From the NCBI GenBank assembly GCA_024400775.1, contig JAKSMF010000004.1, positions 1 to 39,705 of the forward strand: a stretch of 39,705 nucleotides of DNA, written 5' to 3'. Each line of letters opens with the position of its first letter. The first letter of the stretch is position 1. A model generated the notes under the pieces. It did no database searches. It saw only the letters and a list, made by a program, of their open reading frames with translations, and was not told the origin of the DNA. Below are positions 30,733 through 39,520 of the stretch, piece by piece. This stretch comes from Bacteroidales bacterium (GTDB taxonomy: Bacteria; Bacteroidota; Bacteroidia; Bacteroidales; WCHB1-69). Both the position numbers and the translations under genes were made by a program.

Positions 30733-31872
30733 TTAGTTGTTCAACATAACAGGCATAATCAGCATGAGGAGATGTTCTGCATCATCTTCTTTCTGGTCAA
30801 CCGGATAGATGATGGCCGCGCGGTTCGGCTGCGACATGTCCATCTGCACTTCTGCGGAATCAACGTTGTTGAAGATTTCACGGAGGAATTTTGCGTTGAA
30901 GCCGATGTCCATCGGTTCACCGGTATATGTGCCGTTGATGCTTTCGTGTGCCTTGTTCGAGAAGTCGATATCTTCTGCGTTGATGTTGGTGGAATCAGCG
31001 TTGAGCGAAACTCTAATCTGATAGGTCGATTGGTTGGCATAGATGCCTACACGACTGATGCAGGAAAGGAATGCTTCGCGGGAAACAATGAAACTCTTGT
31101 CGTTGTTGGTCGGAATTACCGACTGGTATTTCGGATAACTGCCTTCCAACAAGGATGAATACAGTACGATGTTTCCGAAGCTGAAACGGATGTGGTTGTT
31201 TTCAGAGGAATAGTCCACGCGAACTTTTTCGGTGCTTCCGGTGATGGCTTTCTGCAACTGCTGGAGAGGTTTCTTCGGCAGGATGAATGAAGTGGGATCC
31301 ACTGTCTTGATAGCAGAATTTCTATATTTAACCAATTTGTGGGCATCCGTTGCGACGAAAGTGATGTTTTCTTCGTTCAATTCGCAGAAAACGCCCATCA
31401 TTGTAGGACGCAGGTCGTCGGTGCCGGTGGCAAACAGAGTTTTGGAAATGGCTTTGTGCAAAATAGGTGCGTCGATTTCAAAGCCCTGGCTGTTGCCCAA
31501 GGTGGGAGCTGCCGGATATTCGTTGCCCTGGTAGCAGTGACCGTTGTATTCACCGCCTTGTACGGAAAATTTCAAACTTACTTTGTCGCCGTCTTCTTCC
31601 GTAACGAAGTTGATCGGAGTCTCCGGCATCAATTTCAGAGTCTCCAATAAGTTCTTGGAAGGAACAGCCACCTCGCCTTCGCCTTCTACGGTGCTTAACT
31701 TAATCACCGCGCTCATAGTGCAGTCGAGGTCGGATGCCGTAACCGTCAAAGTGTCATCTTTGATGACAAACAAGAAGTTGTCCAAAATCGGCATCGTGTT
31801 GTTCGTACTCAAAACTCCGCTGATAGTGCTGAGGTTTTTGTACAGTTCATTGCGTGATACAATAAATTTCAT
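30733..31872 (-). CDS. dnaN: DNA polymerase III sliding clamp, beta subunit
   Basis: The 379-residue beta clamp forms a dimeric ring on DNA and tethers the replicative polymerase. The start MKFIVSRNELYKNLSTISGV and the PILDNFLF segment are diagnostic, as are LTVTASDLDCTM, GEVAVPSKNLLETLKLMPE, FVATDAHKLVKYR and LEGSYPKYQSVIP. The C-terminal GFNAKFLREIFNNVDSAEVQ region and the ending EHLLMLIMPVMLN carry the client-binding pocket residues. Length is as expected. dnaA is not next to it, which is usual in Bacteroidota. Confidence 0.97.
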   Translation of the reverse strand: MKFIVSRNELYKNLSTISGVLSTNNTMPILDNFLFVIKDDTLTVTASDLDCTMSAVIKLSTVEGEGEVAVPSKNLLETLKLMPETPINFVTEEDGDKVSLKFSVQGGEYNGHCYQGNEYPAAPTLGNSQGFEIDAPILHKAISKTLFATGTDDLRPTMMGVFCELNEENITFVATDAHKLVKYRNSAIKTVDPTSFILPKKPLQQLQKAITGSTEKVRVDYSSENNHIRFSFGNIVLYSSLLEGSYPKYQSVIPTNNDKSFIVSREAFLSCISRVGIYANQSTYQIRVSLNADSTNINAEDIDFSNKAHESINGTYTGEPMDIGFNAKFLREIFNNVDSAEVQMDMSQPNRAAIIYPVDQKEDDAEHLLMLIMPVMLNN

Positions 31873-31906
31873 AATCGTTATGATTGGTTTTCCTAAATTA
31901 AAGTAA

Positions 31907-31914
31907 CGAATATA
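31907..31914 (-). promoter_or_regulatory. Weak -7 promoter element of dnaN
   Basis: The minus strand reads TATATTCG, one base from consensus, 34 bases before the start codon. Confidence 0.35.
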
Positions 31915-31935
31915 ATTCGCTCTTATTGCAACGTT

Positions 31936-32529
31936 CTACGGCGTGACTTTGTTTTTGTTACAAAAATTTTTTAAAATTCTCTTTCCTCCCCAAAATACTA
32001 TCGAACACCAGGTCAGTCCGATGCACCATCCGCATAAAATGTCTATCGGATAATGCACGCCCACGTACAGACGGCTGTACGACAGCAGCAGGCTCCAGAA
32101 AATAGCAGTCGGCATCACCCAGCGTCGCTGTTCTTTAAAACATAGTATCAAAAAAAGTGCGAAGGCTGCTGTATTGGCGGCATGCGCTGATGGAAAGCCG
32201 TATTTTCCTCCGTAATATAGATCTCCGTCGTTATCGGCCACAAGGTGTATTTCATCGGCAATCTGCTCCGTATGCGACGGCCGTGGCCGCTGCACCGTAC
32301 GCTTGATAAGATTGCAGGTTTGGTCGGTAAACAAGATTACCAGAATCGCCGCCGCCAACACCAAAAATCCTTTTTTTTTGAATTTTTTGAAAAAGAAAAA
32401 TATGGCTGTCAGATAGAGCGGGAGCCATGTCCAGGTATTGGTGACGACCCAAAAGAAACGGTCCGCCCAGGCGGCATGAAATCCGTTGAAAAAAAGGAAA
32501 ATGTCGGTGTCTGCCTGTGGAAACGCCAT
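31936..32529 (-). CDS. PAP2-family phosphatase (undecaprenyl-diphosphatase type)
   Basis: This 197-residue integral membrane protein has about five helices. The three PAP2 motifs are complete: KRTVQRPRP (76-84), PSAHA (113-117, His116) and SRLYVGVHYPID (152-163, nucleophile His159 and Asp163). Such enzymes remove a phosphate from undecaprenyl diphosphate or lipid phosphates on the outer face of the inner membrane. It starts two bases after the NamZ-like gene and is co-transcribed with it, which fits a cell-wall role. Confidence 0.9.
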   Translation of the reverse strand: MAFPQADTDIFLFFNGFHAAWADRFFWVVTNTWTWLPLYLTAIFFFFKKFKKKGFLVLAAAILVILFTDQTCNLIKRTVQRPRPSHTEQIADEIHLVADNDGDLYYGGKYGFPSAHAANTAAFALFLILCFKEQRRWVMPTAIFWSLLLSYSRLYVGVHYPIDILCGWCIGLTWCSIVFWGGKRILKNFCNKNKVTP

Positions 32530-32531
32530 CG

Positions 32532-33719
32532 CTATTCAAAATCAGGATAAAGAAGGTACTGTTTGCGAATCGTTTTGAATCGGTCAAGGTCGCGTTGCCA
32601 GGTGGCACGGATTTCCTCTTCACTCTTGCCGGCCTCAATCTGTTTTCTCAACTTGTTGTTTCCCGCCAACTTGTTGAAGAATCCGTTTTTCAAGAAAAAT
32701 TGGTCCTTCTGTGGAAAGTTTTGATATGCGGCAATAATGTATCTCAACGAAAAGCTGTTTTGCGAGCCCAACATAGCAAGTGCGTAGTCGGTCATTTCAA
32801 AACCGCGGCATTCACGACCATTCATCGGCGGATTTTCGGAAACGCCTTTGATAGGGTGGGGGGTGAATCTGTAGTCGCCCGCCTTCAAGTCGGGATGTCC
32901 GAAGACTTCAAACGGGCGGTCGGTGCCGCGCCCTACGCTGATGACTGTTCCTTCGAAAAGACAAAGCGATGGGTAGAGATATATCGCCACGCTGTTTTGC
33001 AGGTTGGGAGATGGAGCTATCGGCAGTTCGTAGCGCATGGTGTGATCGTAATTCTGCATTTTCACCACGTTCAGCGCACATTGTGTGCCGTTGGCCAACC
33101 ATCCTTCGCCATTCAGCATACTGCCGTATTCGCCAATGGTCATGCCGTGCACTACCGGTATGGGATGCATGCCGACAAACGAGCGATAGTTCGTGTCAAG
33201 CACCGGGCCGTCAACGAAGTAGCCATTCGGGTTGGGCCGATCCAAAATGATGACGGCTACATCGTTTTCGGCAGCCGCTTCCATTACGTAATGTAAGGTG
33301 GAAATATAGGTGTAAAAACGACATCCCACATCTTGAATATCGAAGATGAGAACGTCGATGTCCGCCATCTGTTCTGCTGTCGGTTTCTTGTTTTTGCCGT
33401 AAAGTGAGATGATCGGGAGTCCCGTTTTGGTGTCTGTGCTCGACTGGATGGTGGCGCCGGCTTCGGCATCGCCGCGGAAGCCGTGTTCCGGACAGAAGAT
33501 TGTGGTTACGTTAACGCCGCTGGCGAGAAGTGTGTCCACCAAATGCGTATTGCCTACCATGGAGGTGTGGTTTCCGCAGACCGCCACTCGTTGCTCTTTC
33601 AGTAGCGGAAGGTACTCGTCCATTAAAGCGGCTCCCACAACGGGCTGTGCCATTGTGGGAGTTGCTATGGTAATGAAAAGGATGAGTACAAAAACTAAAT
33701 TTTTGATACTATTTTTCAA
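32532..33719 (-). CDS. namZ: Exo-beta-N-acetylmuramidase NamZ-like (DUF1343)
   Basis: DUF1343 proteins such as NamZ release MurNAc from the non-reducing end of peptidoglycan fragments. I choose the TTG at 33719 (395 residues) because it gives a clean signal peptide (KNSIKNLVFVLILFITIATP, then TMAQ). An in-frame TTG at 33746 is possible but adds a charged leader and overlaps the upstream gene more. Family landmarks are VCGNHTSMVG, FCPEHGFRGDAEAGA, LIFDIQDVGCRFYTYISTL, VIILDRPNPNG, IPVVHGMTIGEYG and VGRGTDRPFEVFGHP. Cys and His/Glu of the EHGF and GCRFYTY motifs are in place. It sits between the PorE-like gene and the PAP2 gene in one leftward unit. Confidence 0.9.
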   Translation of the reverse strand: MKNSIKNLVFVLILFITIATPTMAQPVVGAALMDEYLPLLKEQRVAVCGNHTSMVGNTHLVDTLLASGVNVTTIFCPEHGFRGDAEAGATIQSSTDTKTGLPIISLYGKNKKPTAEQMADIDVLIFDIQDVGCRFYTYISTLHYVMEAAAENDVAVIILDRPNPNGYFVDGPVLDTNYRSFVGMHPIPVVHGMTIGEYGSMLNGEGWLANGTQCALNVVKMQNYDHTMRYELPIAPSPNLQNSVAIYLYPSLCLFEGTVISVGRGTDRPFEVFGHPDLKAGDYRFTPHPIKGVSENPPMNGRECRGFEMTDYALAMLGSQNSFSLRYIIAAYQNFPQKDQFFLKNGFFNKLAGNNKLRKQIEAGKSEEEIRATWQRDLDRFKTIRKQYLLYPDFE

Positions 33720-36234
33720 AGATAATTGCTTTATTGGCTTTGTCAACCGTGAATTTACCGAATTGTTTGGTCAAGAAGTTTTCGCCAACGAGGAACGGGG
33801 AGGTGAGGCCTTTCTTAACCACAACCTTTACGTTTTCTGCTTCGTTGTCACCCATGTTGAAGTTCTTAAGGTTCAAGATGGCGTTTTCGTTAATCTGACC
33901 GTCTTCTTCGTTGATGGCAGCGGCCTTGGCGGTGAAGTCATCAATTGAAATGATATGGTCTTTCAGGAAACGCATTGCGTCAGCATGATTCATATAGACG
34001 GTGTCGCCCGGAACCATTTCGAAGTTGAAGGTCTTGTTGTTTGCATAGCAAGCACCCTTAACCACACCTTTGGAGATGGTAACGGGGATGGACTTATGAC
34101 TGTAAACATTGATTTGGCCAGCTTCTGCAACCGGAGCGATGCTGTCGCCACCAGGTACGTAGTCGTCACGCAAAATGTAAAGTTCGGTACGACGGTTGAG
34201 CTGGTGAGCAGCCTCTTTTTCATTCTTAGAAGAAAGGCCGTTAATGTATTCTTCCGTAAGTTTCGTGCCTTTGGTGAAGGTGAATTTCTTACCACCATAA
34301 GTAACGGTGTAGTCTTTATCCAATACGCGCGGCATGTATTCGCCGTAACCCTTAGGAACGATACGAGCCGGATCAATGCCTTTTTCCTTTACGAGAAAGT
34401 TAACACAGCTTTGGGCACGTCTTTGTGACAAATCTTCGTTGTATTTGTCATCGGCACGGAAGTCGGTATGAGATCTTAATTCAACTACCAAAGTCGGATT
34501 TTCGGTCATAATGTTGTAAACGAACATCAATGAATCCTTGTATTGCGGTTTCAGCTTATCGTCATCCAAATCGTAGAGGATTTCGGGAAGTACGATAGGT
34601 TCTTTCGGCAGCGGAGTCAAACGGAAATCCTGCTTGAGGTCTGTGTTTTCGGTCAGCCCAACGGTAGTCTGGCTGGCGGTGTTGTTTTCTTTGTAATAAC
34701 CTGATTTGGTGGTGACCATGCTGTAGGTGGTGTTGGCCAAAACCTTGTCTTTTTCGAATTTGTAGTAACCTTTGACATCGGTCTTGGTTTGGTAGGTGGT
34801 ACCGTCGGAACCGATGATTTCAACTAAAGCGCCGTCGATGGGCTGGAGGTTAGAGGCATCTTTTACGAAACCGGCGATGGTATAGACCAACGGACGGAGG
34901 AGGAAGTAGTAGATGTCGTCGCCGCCTTTGCCGCCTGCACGGTTGGAGGAGAAGTAACCTTTTTCAACGTATGGGGATTTGGATTTCGGATCCAAAGCCG
35001 GAGCGTCATCAAACATAATACCGATTTCATCAGCTTCGGAGTTGATGGGGGCGAGGAGGTTTTCGGGAGTTTGGTATTTGCCGTTTACGAATTCTGAGTA
35101 GTAAATATCCAGACCACCGAATCCAAAGTGTCCGTCCGATGAGAAATAGAGCAAGCTGTCGCCGCGGAGAGCGGGGAACACTTCGTTGCCTGCGGTGTTA
35201 ACCACGTTGCCGAGGTTTTGTACGTCTGAGGCGGAGAAGGGTTTGGTTTTCTTGCTACGAGTAACTTTGTAAAGATCGTATCCACCATATCCACCCGGTT
35301 TGTCGGATGCGAAGAAAAGGGTCAGTTCATCGCCCGTTACAAACGGATGAACGTAGTTGAAGGAGTCGAGGCCGAGGTTCACCATTTCGGGTTCTGTCCA
35401 GTCTTTACCTTTCTTTGTGGTGACATAAATATAACAGCCCTTTACTTCTTTCTTATCTTGCGGACAGAAGGTGTAGTACATGGCCGTTGCCTTTTGGTTC
35501 GGGCAGGCTTCGCCTTCGTTTACGCCGGTGTTGATGACTTCGTTTTCATCGTATGAGGCCACGGGCGACCATTCGCCAGGCCATTCGGTGTTGCGGCTCT
35601 TCGGCAGTTCGGAAACGTAGATGTCGGAAAATGCCTGGCCGGTCCATTGGTCTGTTCCTTTGCCGTTGGAACCGTCACGGTTGGAGGTGAAGATGATCTG
35701 GGTCTTACGATCCGGATTGCCCCAACGCGGTGCCCATTCATCGTAACGGGTGTTGAGTTTCTTCATCGGATAGACTTCGTAACGAGTGGGGGTCTCTTTC
35801 CACGTTTTAGCGCGAGCGCAAGACTCAATCATCACGTCTGCGCGGGTGTCTTCCGGAGATTTTTTCTTAAATTCCTGATAGTATTTCAACGCTGCATCAT
35901 AATCGCCTTCGTTGATGTAGATATTACCCAAATGATAGAGAATCAACGGGTTATCTTTCTGATAATTTTTCTTGTACAAGGATTCGTACTGCTTTTTGGC
36001 ATGTTTCACATCGCCCATGATACGATAGCACTCAGCAATCTGGTATGCCACGCGGCGTGATTCCACCTTGTTCTTTTTAATTTTGCTTGTAACTTTCTTA
36101 TATTCTTGCAAAGCCTTCTCATATTTGCAAGTTCTGAATGCGTTGTCAGCATCTTTCACCACTGGGGCCTGTGCGTTACAAACGCCTAAGAATAAAAGAG
36201 TTAGGATAAAAATCGACAGCTTTTTTATGCTCAT
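33709..36234 (-). CDS. PorE-like TPR/PD40/OmpA protein with a C-terminal retropepsin-like domain
   Basis: ATG 36234 gives 841 residues with a signal peptide (MSIKKLSIFILTLLFLGVCN, then AQ); a longer frame to 36291 lacks one. N-terminal TPR units (CKYEKALQEYKKV, ILYHLGNIYINEGDYDAALK) come first. A PD40 beta-propeller follows (IIFTSNRDGSNGKG, LTLFFASDKPGGYGGYDLYK, LLYFSSDGHFGFGGLDIYYS), then a carboxypeptidase regulatory-like domain and an OmpA-type peptidoglycan-binding domain (VVELRSHTDFRADDKYNEDL, SQRRAQSCVNFL). This order matches PorE, the P. gingivalis T9SS component, or its paralogs. The last ~136 residues (706-841) look like a retropepsin fold with the catalytic DTG replaced by VPG. It should sit in the periplasm, tethered to peptidoglycan. 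Confidence 0.85.
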   Translation of the reverse strand: MSIKKLSIFILTLLFLGVCNAQAPVVKDADNAFRTCKYEKALQEYKKVTSKIKKNKVESRRVAYQIAECYRIMGDVKHAKKQYESLYKKNYQKDNPLILYHLGNIYINEGDYDAALKYYQEFKKKSPEDTRADVMIESCARAKTWKETPTRYEVYPMKKLNTRYDEWAPRWGNPDRKTQIIFTSNRDGSNGKGTDQWTGQAFSDIYVSELPKSRNTEWPGEWSPVASYDENEVINTGVNEGEACPNQKATAMYYTFCPQDKKEVKGCYIYVTTKKGKDWTEPEMVNLGLDSFNYVHPFVTGDELTLFFASDKPGGYGGYDLYKVTRSKKTKPFSASDVQNLGNVVNTAGNEVFPALRGDSLLYFSSDGHFGFGGLDIYYSEFVNGKYQTPENLLAPINSEADEIGIMFDDAPALDPKSKSPYVEKGYFSSNRAGGKGGDDIYYFLLRPLVYTIAGFVKDASNLQPIDGALVEIIGSDGTTYQTKTDVKGYYKFEKDKVLANTTYSMVTTKSGYYKENNTASQTTVGLTENTDLKQDFRLTPLPKEPIVLPEILYDLDDDKLKPQYKDSLMFVYNIMTENPTLVVELRSHTDFRADDKYNEDLSQRRAQSCVNFLVKEKGIDPARIVPKGYGEYMPRVLDKDYTVTYGGKKFTFTKGTKLTEEYINGLSSKNEKEAAHQLNRRTELYILRDDYVPGGDSIAPVAEAGQINVYSHKSIPVTISKGVVKGACYANNKTFNFEMVPGDTVYMNHADAMRFLKDHIISIDDFTAKAAAINEEDGQINENAILNLKNFNMGDNEAENVKVVVKKGLTSPFLVGENFLTKQFGKFTVDKANKAIIFEK

Positions 36235-36257
36235 AGTAATAAAATTTTTCCTATAAA

Positions 36258-36308
36258 AAATCAGGTTGCTAAAATAGGAAAAATTTCCCAATTATAGCAA
36301 CCTGATTT
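36258..36308 (-). terminator. Intrinsic terminator of secDF
   Basis: AAATCAGGTTGCTA (36258-36271) is exactly complementary to TAGCAACCTGATTT (36295-36308). On the minus strand the 14-bp stem is followed by six U. It lies between secDF and the PorE-like gene, only 24 bases before the latter's ATG. Confidence 0.85.
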
Positions 36309-36327
36309 GAAAATTTATTTTAACAGC

Positions 36328-39294
36328 TTATTTCATCAGCTGAATCTTAGCAACGTTGGCTTTTTTCTTGGAGTTGCTCAAAAGGTCGAAAGCAATGCCA
36401 GGAGCGATGAAGATACCTGAATAAGTACCGCAGATGATACCCATGAGCATTGCGAAGACGAAGCCCTGGATGTTTTCACCACCGAAGAAGCCCATGATGA
36501 AGATAACCAACAATACCATGATGGTGGTACCGCAAGTGTTCACGTTACGGCCGAGGGTGCTGTTGATAGCGTTGTTGAAGTTCGTTTCGTAGGTGGCCTT
36601 CGGAGAAATCGTCAAGTTTTCACGTACACGGTCGTAGATAATCACGATGTTGTTGATGGAGTAACCGATAACCGTCAAAACAGCTGCGATGAACTGTTGG
36701 TCAACTTCCATTGAGAACGGAGCAATCTTCCAGAACAATGAGAACATACCGATGGTGATGATGGTATCGTGGAACAGGGTGATGATGGAACCCAGACCGA
36801 ACTGCCAGTTGCGGAAACGGATGGCGATGTAGATGAAGATAAGGATGAGGGAGATCAAAACGGCGAGGACGGCTTTGCCAATCAATTCGCTGGCCATGGC
36901 TGCCTGTACGCGAGATGCACTCTGAATACCGTTTTCATTGGCTTTTACATCTTCAAATTCTTCCTGAGTAATATCATAGGTGTAGAAACCCTTCAATGCT
37001 TTGTAAAGTTTGTCTTTGCATTCCTGTTCAACTTTTTCTGACGGATTGTCAACATCGTAGTTGATGGTGACGCGCAACTGGTCGCTTGCACCGTAGTTCT
37101 TTACCTGAGGAGCACCACCGAATTCAGCGGTAACTGCGTCAGCGGCTTTGGCACCGTCAACATCCTGGTCGAACAAGACGACGTAAGTACGACCACCGGC
37201 GAAGTCGATACCCATCTGCAGACGAAGCGTGCAGAAGGAGATGATCATAATGGCGATCAAAGTGCTGGAGATGATGTAACAGGTTTTCTTGGTGCCCAAG
37301 AAGTTGAAATGAGCATTGGTGAATGCGTTCATGGTAACGCTGTTACCGAGCTTGATGTTCTGACCTTTGGTAAGTCTTCTTTCGAATACCAAACGAGAGA
37401 TGAAGATAGCGGTGAACAAGGATGAAAGGATACCGATGATCAAAGTGATAGCGAAACCCTTGACCGGGCCGGAACCGACGATGTAAAGAACGATACCGGT
37501 GATAAGGGTGGTGACGTTACCGTCGATGATAGCGGAGTATGCGTTTTTGTAACCATCAGCAACAGCGAGGCGCATACCTTTACCGTTGCGGACTTCTTCG
37601 CGGATACGTTCGTAAATCAACACGTTTGCGTCAACTGCCATACCGAGCGTAAGGACGATACCAGCCATACCCGGCAATGAGAGAACGGCGTTGAGGGAGG
37701 CAAGGACACCGACCATAAAGAATACGTTGCACAAAAGTGCGAGGTCGGCAACCAAACCGGCGCGGTTGTAGTACAAGAACATGTAAATCAATACGAGGAT
37801 GAACGCGAGGAGGAAGGAGAGCAAACCTGATTTGATGGATTTTTCACCGAGTGAAGGTCCAACGAGGTCGGAAGAGATGATGTCCAAGCTTACATCCAAA
37901 CCACCAGAGTTCAAAACGATAGCCAGCTCTTTAGCTTCTTGAACGTCGAAGTTACCGCTGATCTGTGAACGACCGTTGGCGATTTCGTCGTTGATACGCG
38001 GATAAGAGTAAACCAACTGGTCAAGAACGATAGCGATGCATTCGCCTTTGTACTGTTTGGTGATGCGCTGCCATTGGTCGGCGGCTTCTTCTTCCATCGT
38101 CATGTTAACGATAACGCGCTGGTATTCGTCAACATTCTGTTCTGCGTTGCGGATGATACGTGCGCCCTTGCTGATGGTCTTGTTGCAAAGTACCGGACCA
38201 CAGTCTTTGGAATATTTCTGCAACGGAACGAGGGGACACATTTTGTCTTTCTTGTCGGCTTTGCCCCAATAATAAACGTAGTCGTATGAGGCACCGAGTT
38301 TTTTCTGGATAGCGGGGAGGTATTTGCCCATCTTGGCGGTGTCGCCGAGGGAGAACTGAGCTACTGCATAAGGATCCAAAGCGCAGTGCTGAGCGATTTC
38401 GGTGAGTTCTTTCTTAGCGACTTCGTCTTTTTCAGCTTCGGCTTCTTGAGCCAATTCGATAACGGCGTTTTTGAAGACGGTCGGGAAGCCGTTGTTTGAG
38501 GAAACCACCTGCCAGAATTCGAGCTGAGCGGTGCTCTTCAAGAGGTCTTCTACGCGTTTTTTGTCTTTCACACCAGGAAGTTCAACGATGATACGGCCGG
38601 CGGCATCGGTCTGGATGTTCGGCTGTGCGACACCGTAACGGTCGATACGGGTACGAAGGATTTCGTAGGTGTCGTCCATGGTTTCAGAACGTTTCTGCTT
38701 CAAGGTAGCGATGATTTCGGCATTGTCGGCGTTGGGTTTGCCGAGGTTTTCACCGAAGAAGGTAGCGAGTTTAATGTTGGAAGCTTCCTTGGCATAGATG
38801 TCGAGGAAGTCGCTACCGTTAGCGCCATGATTGTATTTTTTAACGGCGGTGTTGAAGGTTTCGGTGAAGAGGGGATCTTCAACGTAGGTTTCGCCGCAAA
38901 GCTGTTGTACGAGCTGGGGAGAGGATACCGCGAGGGTAACGCTCATACCGCCCTGAAGGTCAAGGCCGAGGTTGATTTCCTTATCTTTGCTGGCTCCATA
39001 GGTGAAACCCAACCAGATGGAGGAGTCTTTCATTCTGTCGAGGTATTCGCGTTCCAGAGAGTTCTCGACATCTTCGGTGATACGTTTTTTATCGCGGGCA
39101 GTGGCCTTGTTGCCGCTGACGGATTCGAAGGTGGCGATGGCTTCCTTCACGGCTTTGTCGTGTGCCGTACCTGCAGTGGCATACTCCGTTGCTTTCTTCT
39201 CAATGTTCTTCGTTGCCACGGTAAATGAGAGGCAGTACAGACATGCGAGTGCGATAAGAATCGTAAAAAATAAAATTAAACCTTTGTTTCGCAT
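36328..39294 (-). CDS. secDF: Fused protein translocase SecD-SecF
   Basis: This 988-residue fusion of SecD and SecF is the proton-driven motor that helps pull secreted proteins through SecYEG. The SecD half has an N-terminal helix (GLILFFTILIALACLYCLSF), the conserved GLDLQGGMSVTLAV, a large P1 periplasmic domain with VELPGVKDKKRVEDLLKSTA, and a six-helix bundle (GLVADLALLCNVFFMVGVLA, LTLGMAVDANVLIYERIREE). The SecF half starts near MNAFTNAHFNFLGTKKT, with MGIDFAGGRTYVV and GYSINNIVIIYDRVREN. Fusion is normal in Bacteroidota. The P1 domain contains long family-typical insertions. It has its own promoter and terminator. Confidence 0.97.
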   Translation of the reverse strand: MRNKGLILFFTILIALACLYCLSFTVATKNIEKKATEYATAGTAHDKAVKEAIATFESVSGNKATARDKKRITEDVENSLEREYLDRMKDSSIWLGFTYGASKDKEINLGLDLQGGMSVTLAVSSPQLVQQLCGETYVEDPLFTETFNTAVKKYNHGANGSDFLDIYAKEASNIKLATFFGENLGKPNADNAEIIATLKQKRSETMDDTYEILRTRIDRYGVAQPNIQTDAAGRIIVELPGVKDKKRVEDLLKSTAQLEFWQVVSSNNGFPTVFKNAVIELAQEAEAEKDEVAKKELTEIAQHCALDPYAVAQFSLGDTAKMGKYLPAIQKKLGASYDYVYYWGKADKKDKMCPLVPLQKYSKDCGPVLCNKTISKGARIIRNAEQNVDEYQRVIVNMTMEEEAADQWQRITKQYKGECIAIVLDQLVYSYPRINDEIANGRSQISGNFDVQEAKELAIVLNSGGLDVSLDIISSDLVGPSLGEKSIKSGLLSFLLAFILVLIYMFLYYNRAGLVADLALLCNVFFMVGVLASLNAVLSLPGMAGIVLTLGMAVDANVLIYERIREEVRNGKGMRLAVADGYKNAYSAIIDGNVTTLITGIVLYIVGSGPVKGFAITLIIGILSSLFTAIFISRLVFERRLTKGQNIKLGNSVTMNAFTNAHFNFLGTKKTCYIISSTLIAIMIISFCTLRLQMGIDFAGGRTYVVLFDQDVDGAKAADAVTAEFGGAPQVKNYGASDQLRVTINYDVDNPSEKVEQECKDKLYKALKGFYTYDITQEEFEDVKANENGIQSASRVQAAMASELIGKAVLAVLISLILIFIYIAIRFRNWQFGLGSIITLFHDTIITIGMFSLFWKIAPFSMEVDQQFIAAVLTVIGYSINNIVIIYDRVRENLTISPKATYETNFNNAINSTLGRNVNTCGTTIMVLLVIFIMGFFGGENIQGFVFAMLMGIICGTYSGIFIAPGIAFDLLSNSKKKANVAKIQLMK

Positions 39295-39355
39295 ACAGCT
39301 TATTTATTTGATTTTTAAATATTTATGATTTTTTTTCAGATTATTTTTGAGCTTG

Positions 39356-39363
39356 CAAATATA
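39356..39363 (-). promoter_or_regulatory. -7 promoter element of secDF
   Basis: The minus strand reads TATATTTG, an exact TAnnTTTG match, about 62 bases before the ATG. Confidence 0.6.
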
Positions 39364-39467
39364 CAAAAAAAATTAAAAGTGCAACATGCTGAAAATCTTT
39401 ACTTTTTTTGCAACTTGTAAACATTTGTTTGGCGGTAAAAAAAATATTGTCATAAGTGAAAAAATCG

Positions 39468-39475
39468 TATTTTTG
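39468..39475 (+). promoter_or_regulatory. -7 promoter element of the MFS gene
   Basis: TATTTTTG is an exact match, 45 bases before the ATG at 39521. Confidence 0.6.
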
Positions 39476-39520
39476 CCAGCCTTATTTTTGTCATCAATTA
39501 TTAACCAAAATAAATTTATT

